A DNA stretch of 64,000 bases from Trichaptum fuscoviolaceum (GCA_910574455.1 CAJSYZ010000005.1:2294001-2358000); one strand, 5' to 3'; counted from the first letter of the stretch, positions 24,991 through 37,145 are shown. The notes: generated by a model from the letters alone, not told the origin. Translations and numbers: made by a program.

Positions 24991-26078
24991 ATGGCTGGAT
25001 CGCACTACCCTCCTCAAGAATCTCCTGTGATCGCTGGACCCTCCCGCCGAAGGAGATTCGCACTTCCCCCAATTCAGACTTACGTCCAGTATCCCCCCGG
25101 AACCGCGCCTAATGCCGCCGATATGGGCAACCCCCTCACCGATGGGGAAACCCTCTACGATCCACATATGGCGTACATGTACGCCGCGCCTTTGACTACA
25201 TACTCTACACCAAGTCCTCCTAATAATGCTCGGCGACTTGGAGCCCAAGCTTATACGGAAATGGTGTCCCGATGTCAGTACATTGTCTTCCCCCCTCATA
25301 TCCGTTAAACTAATTTTATGCATCAGTCAATGTTATGATGTCAACTGTCTACCCGGACATGCACTTCATGATCGCTTACGACTCCATCGATGTGAACAAC
25401 TTCACATACGATGTGCGTAAGAAGCCAAGGGACGACATTTCGGAGGTCATATACGCTAACTATCGGGACCTCTGGATCACCTGCCGCCGTCCTACCTTTA
25501 TTCGGATTGTGTCTGAGGACTTCCCCTGGCCTATCGATATCAAGGTCGCTATACCGAGCGAGCCACCGTCCGCCGAAGGACAGGCACAAGCTCAGGCTCA
25601 GAGCGTACAGGCACCTTCTGTTTCCGGCTCTGCGTCGGATACTTCCCAGAGTCCACGAAGAGGGCGAACACAGGCGCATACTCCAGCGCAAGTCCAAGCA
25701 CCCTTAGCTCCTCAGGACGAAGGCGATCCTGCAGACGACCAGGGCGTGACGTGCGGCGACGTGTGGAAGGCGCTGCACTACAACCTGCGCCAGCCGATCA
25801 TGGACTCTGAGCTCGCCATCCTGCGTGCGAGCGCGCGCGACTCGTACAACGCGAATAATCGCCTGAGGACGATCATGGACAGCGCGGCTCGCCGTGCACA
25901 TCATGCAGGCGGTGGGGCGGAGAACAGGACACTGCGCCGTGTCGATTGGCTGGGCCGCAAGACGTTATTCGTGGGCCTGAGGAGAGACTCGGATCGCAGT
26001 GTCTCTGCAAATGCACTCCTCCCTGACCGCGAGCCGTGCGAGGAGACGTGGGTCGCTCTCTTCAAGGATCGACCATGA
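24991..26078 (+). CDS. DUF6699 family protein with Gln/Ala-rich insert (copy B)
   Basis: Two exons (24991-25273 and 25327-26078) join in phase to 344 residues. The N-terminus is Pro/Tyr-rich ('YPPGTAPNAADMGN'). The DUF6699 blocks follow: 'NFTYDVRKKPRDDISEVIYA', 'TFIRIVSEDFPWPIDIKV', 'VTCGDVWKALHYNLRQPI', 'DSELAILRASARDS', 'RRVDWLGRKTLFVGLRRD', 'LLPDREPCEETWVALF'. Between the second and third blocks is an insert of about 65 residues rich in Ala, Gln and Pro ('EGQAQAQAQSVQAPS') that the other copies lack. The second half has higher GC than the flanks, as expected for coding sequence here. An upstream ATG at 24910 is in frame, but the leader is less protein-like. Function unknown. Confidence 0.85.
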
Positions 26079-26905
26079 GCTTGCTTCTGCCCCTCTTCTG
26101 ATGACACGCCATCCGCTCTGCAGTTTGTATGTTTGTAGTATTATTACTTATGTACATTGGATATACATCACTGACCATTGTTACCTTGTTTGTATGCCGC
26201 CGATTTTTGCTTTCTTTCTTTTTTTATTGTAACTTGCCGTCTGTTGTTCTGTATATGTATGCATTTGATACCCCATCTGTACCTTACCTTTTGTATCCTC
26301 CTGTACTAATTTCGCTGGATGTCAGCAATCTGTGGTTGTAAACAGTATTTTGTTAGTGGCCGAACTTGCCTGTGACTCGGTCCTCCCAGATACGAAAGGG
26401 AGAGTTCCGAAGACCACCACCATCTTGAAATCAGCGCCCTTAATCGCCTCTCTCGCACAATACTGTGTATTAGTTTCTAGTGGCATCGTGTAGGCTGTCT
26501 TCTATTAGAATAACGACGTTTAAAGCTTATGGGTGGCGGCATCGTCGCTCGAAATATATTAATTACTTATCAAAGTACATGTCCAGTACGAGCCTTGTAG
26601 GAAAGGAGGTTGGAGTATACATGTGATGTGGTCCAGAGGCTGAGTCAAGAGGGGTCATACATAGTAGTAGAAACTGATGTAGCAGAAGCCTTTGGGGACT
26701 GTGCAATGGTATTTATATGCGGGATTCTCGTGTCTTCTGCCCGTGCAAAGCTCCGGGAAGACCGTTGCACAGTGCGAAGTTGATACGCAGCAAGAGATCC
26801 CCCCTTTATCTAATTTCCGCCGTCCTCTAAAGAACCGTCGGTTCTCGCTCTCAAGCAAGTTTCAGAGTGCTCCGTGCAGACCCCTGCTCGATACACGAAA
26901 TCAGA
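26079..26905. other. intergenic between DUF6699 copies B and C
   Basis: AT-rich 3' UTR-like sequence of copy B followed by the promoter region of copy C. No gene seen. Confidence 0.4.
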
Positions 26906-27920
26906 ATGAGTTACCTCTACAGCGCGGCTCCGTATTATACGACAATGAACTACGCTCCACATACGTACGGCTATGGTCATGGGTACACTCAGGTCATTGA
27001 TCAGAACCTGGGATACGGACCCGGGATCCATCCGTACGTGCGCACGGAAGAATATGGGAATAAGTGGCGGGGGGATGGGAAGCGGAGTTTTACTTCGGCG
27101 AGAATGGGTTGGCCCGGTTTTGAAGGCACATTCTCAGAGTTTGCTCCTGGAAGAGCGAAGGCGGATTACTGGTCTGATTCAGGTGCGCTTGCATTCCTTC
27201 GCTGTTCCGACACGTTCTACGTTGTCGGAACGCATTTCTCGTCCGTTTGGAGCAGTGTTTTGCATGCGGAAGCTCTGACATACCTTTCATCCACTTTATC
27301 CAGTATTCTTCAAAGGTGGGAGACACCCTGAGCTCAACCCCGTGCTGGCCTCAGATACGACGAAGGTTTTGTATGATGTCCGGGTAGACCCACACATCGG
27401 CATCGAGCCGAGTATCTACGGGCGCTATGCGAGCGCACCGGCGACGACCCAGCAATCGGCACACATCCGGCTGATCTCGTACGACTTTCCTTGGACGCTG
27501 GACATCGACGTGAGGGGGCCGGCAGCGACGGCGGCGCGGGGGAGCGTATACGCTTCCGGATACGTGTGCGGGTACGTCACGGTCGGCGACGTCTGGGCGA
27601 CACTGTTCCGCGCGCTCAGTGAGCCCGTCGGCGATGCGGAGTGGGCGCTGCTTGCCCGCGACGAGCGCGAGAGAGCGAAGAGGGCCAAGATTGAAGCTGC
27701 TCTGGCGCGGCGCTGTGCCGCAGGGGGTGTGCCGGCGGATTATGCACGGCGCGTAGACTGGCTTGGCCGGAATGTGATGCTCCGGGGGCTCTTCAGCGAC
27801 GATGCGTTTGCCCGCGACGTGCTCCTCCCCGGCCGGACGCCCTGTCCGGATACTTACGTCGTAAAGTTCGAAAAGGCTCGCAGTTCCGGGCGGGGACTCT
27901 TGAATTTCATTCATGTGTAA
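26906..27920 (+). CDS. DUF6699 family protein (copy C)
   Basis: Exons 26906-27182 and 27304-27920 join in phase ('DYWSDS' then 'VFFKGGRHPELNPVLASDTT') to 297 residues. The N-terminal 90 residues are Tyr/Gly-rich ('APHTYGYGHGYTQVIDQ'). The family blocks are 'TKVLYDVRVDPHIGIEPSIY', 'HIRLISYDFPWTLDIDV', 'VTVGDVWATLFRALSEPVGD', 'EWALLARDERERAK', 'RRVDWLGRNVMLRGLFSDD', 'DVLLPGRTPCPDTYVVKF'. It lies 0.8 kb downstream of copy B in the same orientation, which suggests tandem duplication. The 121-nt intron contains a strong hairpin (27204-27231). Function unknown. Confidence 0.85.
27204..27231 (+). repeat. hairpin inside the intron of DUF6699 copy C
   Basis: GTTCCGACA (27204-27212) pairs with TGTCGGAAC (27223-27231) around a 10-nt loop that can itself form three more pairs. 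In the 121-nt intron it would bring the splice sites closer. The role is speculative. Confidence 0.5.
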
Positions 27921-28320
27921 GGGACATGTCCGAATGTGGCAATCTGTAAATATGATAATAAATAAACTTTAATCGTCTATTCCGATCTCAGGACTTCTTA
28001 AGCGCCCAGCATTACGGAGCCTTCGCCGGCATTCAATTGGAGGCCCGGGAGCTTGGTTCTCAGGATAGTGTACAGCATTTGTAAACAGTCGCAAACAAGG
28101 AGCAGGCCTTACGACCACTGGGATCTTGTATGCCTTTCCATTAGACCATCCTGTTTATCTGCCATGGCCCAGCTCAATTCTCCCCTCATACATATACTAC
28201 CATCCACCTCCGATCTCCCTTCTCGACTCGCTTTTCCTCCTTACTTCCAACCACCACGAACGCAACCTCTCGAACACCGCCCTCACTGCTCTCCCCGCCA
28301 CCACCTCCCCCACGACGACA

Positions 28321-29148
28321 ATGTCCGTATCCGTTGCCCCTTCAGCCACATACGCCCAGTCCTGGCCGTCGTCGATGCTCAACGCACCGAAGATCCACTC
28401 CGTACCGCTCCCCGCTCTGAGCAAGGAGCAGGCTCGCGCCCAAGCATACATGATGGCGACGTACGCCTACACGCTGATGTCTCCCGCCGAGGAGGCTAGG
28501 CTCCTGCGTGCCCCCAAGATGGGCACCGTCGAACTCCCCGACGACGACGAGATCTACGACGCTTATTCTTGTCAAACTTCTTCCGTCTCGCCACGTACGC
28601 GTCAAAGCTCCGCCGCAGGCTTCTACCCTAACGCCTTGAACGTGCACTTTGGTTATGATTGTGAGTTGTCTGCTATCATCGAATGCGCTGCATCTCCTCC
28701 CCTTCCGTGCCCGAAAGGTGCAACGGAAGGAAAAGGGAGCTGCAGCGCCCTTCTGCACGAACACTCTTGCTCAGTATGCTCATCGCACCTCTTCCTTTCC
28801 CCCGTGCTATCAGGCCCTCAAATGGCGCAGTCGTCGCCTTTGGTTTCCCATGGCTACCTCTACTGCGAACACCCCGCATATGAGCCTCGTACAGAGTTCG
28901 CCCGGGGAATGTACAGCCGGCCCGCGACACCCCAGTCACCTTCGTATCCGTACACGTACGCTCGTTCACCGTCGTTGCCTTCGCCGCAGTACACTGGCGA
29001 CGCCACGTATGGCTACTCACCCCGGAAGACAGCCTACATGAGCCCGCCCCCTTCTCCGCCGCCCGCAGCAGCGACTCTGCCTTCCTCGCCAAGGGCGAAA
29101 GTGACCCGGACTCCGAGGACGAGGAAGTCGTCGCGACTGAGTCCGTAA
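28321..29148 (+). CDS. Tyr/Pro/Ser-rich protein next to the DUF6699 pair, unknown
   Basis: The ATG at 28321 opens 'MSVSVAPSATYAQSWPSS'. A 153-nt intron (28661-28813, GTGAGT...CAG) is likely; it is a multiple of three and open, so retention would insert 51 residues including several Cys. The spliced protein has 224 residues: a helical start ('KEQARAQAYMMATYAYTLM'), an acidic patch ('VELPDDDEIYDAY'), a Tyr/Pro/Ser-rich half with 'SPSYPYTYARSPSLPSP', and a basic tail ending 'RTRKSSRLSP'. It lacks the DUF6699 core, but its Tyr/Pro-rich style resembles the N-terminal parts of copies B and C, so it may be a relative that lost or never had the domain. An in-frame ATG further upstream at 28126 is less likely. 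Confidence 0.55.
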   Translation: MSVSVAPSATYAQSWPSSMLNAPKIHSVPLPALSKEQARAQAYMMATYAYTLMSPAEEARLLRAPKMGTVELPDDDEIYDAYSCQTSSVSPRTRQSSAAGFYPNALNVHFGYDCELSAIIECAASPPLPCPKGATEGKGSCSALLHEHSCSVCSSHLFLSPVLSGPQMAQSSPLVSHGYLYCEHPAYEPRTEFARGMYSRPATPQSPSYPYTYARSPSLPSPQYTGDATYGYSPRKTAYMSPPPSPPPAAATLPSSPRAKVTRTPRTRKSSRLSP

Positions 29149-32100
29149 TCACCCCGATTTCACAGTCGTGGATTGACGCGATTTGATCAAATCGCCCTTG
29201 CTGTTACGAAAACACCCCCTCACCTCACCTCGGCTGAGACGGGAAGGTACTTTGCAGCCTCTGCTTCCTGCCCCAGGCGCCCTGGCCTGGCAGATGCATC
29301 CGCAATCAAGGCCCTTGCCTACCACACATTGGTGGCGGAGCCGCGCTCGCCTGCTAGCACGCGACCGCGCCCATCCTCCGACTGGCTTCCTACCTCCCAC
29401 CAGAATGGTCTTACTGTATCACCATGATCTGTTCACCAGTCTTCCCTTCCGCAATCTGTAGTACCCCGTCACTGCCAACCTGATTCGGAACAATCCCACC
29501 CCCTTCTGTCCCCCTCATTCGGGTCCTTTGATATCTTCTCATCCCGTCCTTCCCAGCGCCTAACCCATCGACCCGGTCCCAGCCTTCATATCTTGGCCTT
29601 TTCTGTCGTGTGTCTGTGTATATTACGGGATCTCCGACTATGTTTCGACACGGCCGTGTCCTTGTTCAGTATAGTGATGTTTTGATGTGTGTACGATTTT
29701 GCTGGTGTAACGATGATGTCTTTCTGTGACGTCGACGTAATTAACGACTGTAGGCTGTGTATGTACATTCACACCTGTGTCTTCATAAAAAGATATAATG
29801 TCAGGCGAACGAGTTCCTTGTTCTTCACGCCTGTCTTGGCAGCAAAAAATCGAACGCATCAAGTTATTCCAGTCTATCACTTCGAGTCCGATCAGTCGCA
29901 CGAAGCATTGCCAATTGCTGAATGTCTGTCGAAGTTAATGTTAATAAGACCTCCATCATCTCACGCGAGCGATATTGTTATATCATATCAACTTTTCCCC
30001 CGCATCCACTCTACTGTAACGCTCGGAATACCAACGAATTTCCAATCCTTCGTCCATAGTAAAGCAATTCACTATTCAGGACACTCTAGGACTGGCATAG
30101 AAACTGTTATGGCTTGACGTTTCAAAGTTTTTGACCCGCGCTCCGAGTGGAGGCGCGCACTGGCAGTGCTTGTGTTTGTGCTTGTGTCAGTGATCGCAGA
30201 GTAACGTGTCTTTCCGAAATGAATGATCATCATCATGAGCTGTGCGCTCCTCAGTCGACGATCTTCTCCTTTGCTCCCCAAACCATTGATATGATGAAAT
30301 TCCGACGAAAGTGCATAGACTCGGATATAAATGCGCATTTTTTTTTCGTTCCGAGGGCAGGTCCCGGGTCTGGTCAACGACGGATCACCGCACAGGGAGT
30401 TTGATCCTTCTGGCCTTCGGTTTATCGAGCGGGGCTAATGAAAGACGACGGTCAATGTGAAAATGATATGTACATGGACATGTCGAGTCTGGGACTCCCT
30501 CTTGTCGAAGGTCCGCTGATCCTTCGGAGTTTTCGGCGAATGCCGAAGCACACATGTTATGTGCTTGTGGATTTCTCCTGACCATCCATCAGGCTATCTC
30601 GATCAACTGCATGCAGCTTGTCTAAACTTTTGTTCTCTCTCCTCTATCTGAGCCTGTCAGAACGCCTAACGCCGCTTGCGTAGGTGGCCGACGGCGATGG
30701 TTGGTATGGATGGCCTTCATCCTTACTGCTTAAAAGCCTTTTTGTCCGTGTCTTGTTCCTGCGTTCGGTGCAACCATTGTCCATTGTCTATACCGGTTTC
30801 TTGTTCTTGCTGTCGACGACAACGGGCAGAATTCCGAACTGACCGAGGCTCCGAAGGGACATGGCTATGGCTTGCCCGTGTGGAGGTGTAGGGAATGCCC
30901 GGAGTCGGAGAGCGGAGAGCCTGGCACACGGAAAAGATGCGGAGAAGACTGCATTTGGCTTCAGGTTGCAAGAATGCAATTTAGTGACGGCGCATGGGAC
31001 TGACGGAACGTCGGATACACGCGTTATGGACAAACAGTGCAGCAGATAGCCTCATGTTGTGTTTACACCGTCATGCAGTACGCAGTACGATCTCATCGAT
31101 AAGACTGACTGCTGGAAGACGTGAGTGGCACGCACAGCCTTGATATTCATGTCGTCCGGGTGTATTGCTCTTGTTCTCGTCGGCAACATCCCTGCCACAG
31201 GTGCCGCCGGCGTCTAAAAAGTACAAAAATAAACGCACCGCCTCCGACAGGGAACTTGAAGTCAAAGACTTCTCCGGCTATTTTTTGACTAACATCCACT
31301 CCGAACCTCTTTGCGCGCATCAGCAAACCGCTCGTATATGGGTAGTATTGCAATGCTGCGCTTGACGTTAGCGTCGAGGGTCTAGACCGAATCTACGCTT
31401 CAGTCTGCGGTATGTCATGCCGCACCACCTGACAGGCATGGAAGGGCTCTAAAATAACAGTGATAAAGTACACTTTGCCCACTTCTAGCTAGGTGAGGAC
31501 ACGTACTTCTCATAGCGTGTCTAGCAGCCGGGAACACGATAGCGCTCTTGTGTACGTTCATCCCGGACTCCTGGACGTTTCCCCGGCTTTTTGAGTTCGT
31601 GCTTCGCGAAGATAGAAGCTCCCTCCCTCGGGCAATGTGTCGTCGGTCGATCAGCTAGCCGACGCGGATATGAGTGTGTGTCCGTCATAAGGAAGCTCGA
31701 AGGTGTCTGGCTGTATACAGCGCTAGAAGTGAACGTGAACGATACTTGTGGGTGGTCGAATCTTGCCCACACGTCTGTTTTTCGTTCATCCGATCACTGG
31801 CTTCAGTTCTGCAGAGCCTCCGGTCAGATTACTTCCGGGAGAATGTTCGACAAACCTTCGAAGTGCGTCGTGTCAAAAACATTGCTCTGTAACTAGTTGA
31901 CGCGTTCAATGATATCGCCACGCTAACCTCTACGCAAGGCAGTCGTCGATGCGAAGATCATCAGGCTTCACGCACATGCGCAATCCTCTCCAGAGCAATT
32001 TCCGAGTACATCGCTAGCTTCGTACGCAGGCGACGTCAACGTGATGAACGCAGGCTGCGCGCTCGTCGTGATCCGTCTGCCAGCACACAGCCTAAGCGCT

Positions 32101-34055
32101 TATCCCTGCGAACGCTTCAACTTCATGGCAGTGGCGAAAGAGGCGCGCGCCTATTGTATTTTGGACTGAACGTACTCCATCCACCTCTTGAAATTTCTCC
32201 CCAGGGCTGGCTTCCCTGCAACTATGTGTGCATCTGCTGCTTAGGGGTGCCTTTGAGCTCGGAACACTGATCTGACTTTTAGATCCGCAGTCCAGGCCTT
32301 CTGAGCTTTTGTTATCTCCATCTACCGGCAACTCATAGAAAAAGAGAAAATAAAACGATGGTATTTTGAACATGCAGTGAGCGGACATTCAATCTAAATT
32401 AACGACAACTTACTGCCAGACTTTGATCTCGGTGTTCGGCGAAAGTGTAGGATTCTTGGACTCCGTTCGCGGAAACCCCGCAAACTCGCTCTTCGCCAAT
32501 TGTTCGGGGGGCTTTGCGAACAGATCCATACAATCATAGCTCAGATGCGCTATTGTTGTATCTCATTTCCCTCGGTGTCGATCGATGCATAGTCGATGTG
32601 TACCTTGGTCGCCGTTGACGAGGAGGCAACGCGAAGCTCGAGAGTTCACGCGTAGTAACTATGTTTCGAGGGTGAGGGCCCTTGGTCCTTGAACGGTAAC
32701 GATAACTCTATTGTCTTGTGTCTTGTGGATGTGAACTCAAATTCGACAGCTAGACAAGGCTAGTATGAATAGCGTATTGTGAAACACCTCGAGGTTTGGC
32801 TGAGCCCGGATCCGATAGTGGGCCTGGTGAGCCTGATTGGAGGCAGACCGCGTCACTTCCCTCCCAATGGCCTGGCAGAAGCTTTTGTTCGCCTCCCGGT
32901 GAACAGCGACGGCGAGATGGTAACCATCATCAGATCTCCCGTCGTCCGCTGTGCATTAATAGATGTACTCAATTCACGTGAAGGCGATATCGAGGACAAC
33001 GCTGTTCACCTCGTGCCCTCCAATCTGGTTCTTCGTTTTGCTCGCGGTTGCCCGGGATTGAAAATCTCCGGTGAGAACGGAGGGCCCGGGGCTCAGCTCG
33101 CACAGTTTCAAGTTGAGGGGCTCCGAAGGCAATATGGGCGCCTATAGGAGACTGTTAGCGCTATAGGCGCTCGCTGGTCACGAATGTCCCACAAAATGTA
33201 TTCATAGAGACAGGGGTGATCGGGAAGGAAGGAAGGCAACAGAAGAAGCGTCGCTCGCGAGGATGAGCCGATCCTTCCTGTATTCGATGACCGGTGCACT
33301 GAGCATGCTGCACGGCGCCTAACTCTCGCTGTGCCATCACTGCAGTGTGTTTGAATAAATCCAGTCTGCTTATCCTGATTACCGTCGGTGAACCTGAGAG
33401 CGGTAGAGAGTATTCTGTAGTTCTAGGCTTGAATCGATACTACTATGCTGTGTTGCGAGCTCACATTCGTCGCTTCGCGTCGGGACGTTGGTGTTCAAGT
33501 CAATCGGGCGACATATGGCTTGTATGTTTTTTCTGCATTAGCACCGAAGCTGTCTAATCAGCCTGTGCGTATGCCAAGTCCAATTTGTCCTCTTCTAATC
33601 CTACACAGTATCAAATGTTATTGAATTCTAATACCGCAAATCGGAATGTCACTGGAAGATCGGGTGGACATGGGCGCTAAAATCGAGATGATCATTTCGA
33701 TATTTTAAGGTGAGCTTAGCTCATCGATATGGTTTTAATAGAAAGCACACCATCGCTGTATGTGGTCTGTTGCGCATGTAACTACTAGCAGATGGAATGT
33801 TTCTGCTGTTCCTTTATTTGTGGTATCGGAGGGAAAGCCGGGACTTGAACAAAAGCATGGTTCACCTTTTATGGAAAATATATACTGTCACTCTCAGGCT
33901 GTCACTCATTCATGTCATGGTCACGGTTCGAGGAACGCCTCAGAAATTTTGAAGCTTCAGGCGTCGCGTCCACGGTTCAACCACTTGTTTTTCGTTTTCT
34001 GGTTTTGCTGTCTTACTCTAAGCTCAGAAAAGGCCGCGAAAAAAGGGACAAAGAT
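29149..34055. other. 4.9-kb stretch without a supportable gene
   Basis: It begins as the 3' flank of the Tyr/Pro-rich gene and ends as the promoter of the LYAR-type gene. Open frames at 29689-30117 (+), 31591-31896 (+) and 32779-33147 (+) have no domain hits that I recognise, and the last begins with GTG. No tRNA, terminal repeats or transposon proteins seen. Confidence 0.4.
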
Positions 34056-35918
34056 ATGGTTTCATTCCAGTGAGTCTATGTACATATGAACAGCTTTGAT
34101 TGATGATACTGACTTCGCTCCTCATAGGTGTGATGGTTAGTCTCGGAATTATTCCTATATTCCTGTATGGACTCTGCTAAATGGAATGAATTCTACTTCT
34201 TCATGTCTTATCTGTGACGAACAGGGTGCCAAGACGTCGTCAAAAAGCCGAAGCTCGACACTCATTATCAGAGATGCCATGCGTCTGTGACCTGCGTGGA
34301 CTGCAGCACGACGTTCGGCGGTCCGAAGGAGTGGAAGAGCCATACACAGTGCATCTCGGAAGCGGAGAAATATCAGAAGGGGCTATATAAGGGGAAGAAA
34401 ACGGTGTGTGATCTGTGTCCTCTTTCTCCCTAGTGTCTACGGACAAGCGAAAGAAAAACGCTGACGAAAGGGTACATTGTTGGATTCAGGCTGCGGGCGG
34501 GAAGAATGACAAGAAAGCTAACGGTGCCGATGCTGTGAACGCGGATGCGAAAACGAATTCTAATGGTGAGTATCTTTGGAATGGTGCTATGCTGGTAGCA
34601 CTTTCATCATCACTCGTGTGACCCCCTATATGCCTCATATTTGGATTGTTTTCAATCGCGATCGCAGTCCCCGGAACTGTGAATTAGGGCGAAGAAGGGT
34701 AAACTCTTGATCAATGCGGAGAACTGTGCAGAGATACCCCGGTTTCTTATTTTGTCTCAACTTAGGTTGATGGTTTATGAATCGACGCTGACTAGGTTAT
34801 ATTATAGAAAACGACCAAAAGGCGGACGAGTCGGCAGAAAAAACTGCTGATCCAGAACCAAGTGCAGGAGTGGATGTGGAAATGGAAGATGCTGAGACAG
34901 TCGTAAAAAAGACAAAAGAGAAAAAGAAGGACAAGAAGAAAAGCGAGAAGAAGGATAAGAAGTCAGAGTCGGATACGGGAGCTGACGCTGGCGCTGCAAC
35001 TGAGTCACATTCAGAAGTCAAGGATAAGAAGAAGGATAAGAAGAAGCGGAAGTCAGAGGATATCGAGACTGAGGATACTGCGGATAGCAAACCAAAGAAG
35101 GCAGGTCATCATTATCCTAAGAATCGGTTATCTCATTTACTGCGTGCCGAAGATTAACTGTTATTTCTGTTTATGCTGCAGACAAAAACCTCTGACCAAG
35201 AAGATACAGCGATGTCTGGATCAGAGGAGAAGAAAAAGAAGAAAAAGGAGAAGAAACAAAAACAGGCAGCGGAGGGCGAAAACAATGCTTCTGAAGCACC
35301 CGAGAATATCCCTCTTCCGCCTTCTCCCTCCAAGGAGAATGAACCTGCGAGTGTATTTGTGTTCTTCCGCAGCGTTCTATACTGATTATTGATCAAATCA
35401 AATCCATACTACAGGGAGAGAAGAAGAAGAAGGAAAAGAAAGTAAAGGAAAAGAGACCCGAGGATACGGATAAACTTAATGAAGACTCTGCACTGCCCTT
35501 GACGGCGGACAACGGCGAAGCTGCTGCTGTGAAGAAGAAGTCGAAGAAGGAAAAGAAGAAATCTAAGGACAAAGTTGAAGAAGCGGCTGATGAGGTGACA
35601 GCCACTGATGATGCTGCGGCTGCGGCTACGGCACAGGTGCTAGACCCTGCAAAGCTAGAAAAGGAGGAGGAGAAGAAAGAGAAGAAGGAGAAGAAGAAGA
35701 AGGAGAAAAAAGGGGAATCAAAGGAGAATGTGATCAAGGAGACCGCGGGGGAGGACGAACCACCGGCAGATGCACAGATGGAGGTAGATTCAGAACCGGC
35801 GGAGGACGTGAAGGCCAAAGACAAGAAGCGGAAACGTTCGGCGCCCAAGGAGAAGGAAGCGGAGAAAGATGTCAAGCTGAAGAAGACGAAAAAGCAGAAG
35901 GAAGACGTTTCGTCTTGA
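34056..35918 (+). CDS. LYAR-type C2HC zinc-finger nucleolar protein
   Basis: Seven exons give about 409 residues. Exon 1 (34056-34069, 14 nt) and an 8-nt micro-exon (34128-34135, GTGTGATG) join exon 3 at 34225 to read 'MVSFQCDGCQDVVKKPKLD'. This is followed by 'HYQRCHASVTCVDCSTTFGG' and 'PKEWKSHTQCISEAEKYQKG', the paired zinc fingers and conserved tail of the LYAR family (Cys and His ligands present). LYAR proteins are nucleolar and act in ribosome biogenesis and rRNA transcription in animals; that role is inferred here. The rest is almost entirely Lys/Glu-rich repeats ('KKKDKKKSEKKDKKSE' and similar) with acidic spacers, consistent with nucleolar localisation. The junctions at 35104/35201 and 35352/35415 were chosen to keep the Lys-rich frame and are less certain. 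Confidence 0.88.
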
Positions 35919-36238
35919 CCTTAACATTGACCATTGTTTTGTTCGATTTCATCTCAGCGGTACCTCCCAAGCGATCCTTTATCAGTACGGTCTTCTAGTA
36001 TTCTTTTGGTTTCTTACTTGCTGTCAAAGGGCTTTCTCGTACACAACATTGTCTTAATTTATCTCGTTGCAATACAACTGTTGTTTTCGTTTCTAGTCTG
36101 TCAAACGCGTCGGTGGCGCTGAGATTTACGCGTTATTTGTTCTTGTTTTATGTTGTCCCGTCGTTGAACGCATCGCGCCAAGTCCCGACGCCGCTTCCTG
36201 CCACCGCCGTTCACCTGCCCCTCCCACAATCTTACCCC

Positions 36239-37145
36239 ATGGCTCCTGCGCAACAGGGAAGTAGGCGCCTGTGGTCGCGCACTCGTAACCTCTCCGTCCC
36301 AGAAAGCTCTGGTGTGCGCTATTTGGCAGACTGGCTGGAGCATGCTAAGGAACCGCATCATGAGGACTATGACTTCGAAGTTCCGCGCAAATCTCGACTG
36401 CATCGAACTGGTGTGCCGGCGCAAATCTATGTGAGGTCGCCATCTTTGCGGAGTACGACGGCCACAGCTTCTGACAGCCATGGAGACTTTTCATCCAACA
36501 CGGACGATTATTCCTCCGGTTCATCAGGTGTGCATTTAACCATCGGATGTTGATTACTTACCAATTTCTCCATATGCACATTCGTTGAACCAATTAGACC
36601 GCTACTCTGGATTCAACTCCCCCGTATACGCCCAAAGCCACCTCGAGTTTTCTGCCCAAATTCACTCGCTCCTTGATGCTTCTGCCACCCCCATTGTCTG
36701 GGACGTTCGTCAGCCACTCACTACTCTGACAACCTCGCACTCAATCAGTCGACTTTATGGCCAAAATGCTCTGTCGTTTCCTCTGATCTCAAATGGCTCA
36801 AGTCATGTCCTCATCCTCAGCAAAGATTTCCCATGGTCTATCGAAATTGGACCAAAGTCTAGAGCCATAACCGCAAGTGACGTTCTTTATGCTATTTATG
36901 ACCTGCTGCATAAGGATCTTGATGATACCGTCTGGGGACTGGCGGATGATGGTAAGAAGGACGACATAGAGAAGACATGGAAGAAACGACCGGAACCTGG
37001 GGATAAACCGAAGAACGTCGACTTACTGGGGAAGCGATTTATGTTCAAAGGCTTCTCCCGCGATGATAGATATGCTCGGAAACGCGTCCTGCCCGGCTCT
37101 TCTGTAGTTCCGGATACATGGATACTATCACTCGGAAAAAAATGA
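36239..37145 (+). CDS. DUF6699 family protein (copy D, duplicated with hydrophobin)
   Basis: Exons 36239-36527 and 36598-37145 join in phase to 278 residues. The N-terminal third is Ser/Arg-rich. The domain shows 'EFSAQIHSLLDASATPIVWD' with 'VWDVRQPL', 'LILSKDFPWSIEIGPKSR', 'ITASDVLYAIYDLLHKDLDD', 'VWGLADDGKKDDIEKTW', 'NVDLLGKRFMFKGFSRDD', 'RVLPGSSVVPDTWILSLG'. It has the WDV and FPW motifs typical of the wider family, more so than copies A-C. It is the intact member of a tandem duplicated segment; its degenerate partner is at about 39950-40265. Function unknown. Confidence 0.85.

Noticed and set aside
32779..33147. 122-codon plus-strand open frame
   Set aside because: It begins with GTG rather than ATG, has no recognised domain, no splice partners and no promoter-like features. 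Left as chance without expression data.
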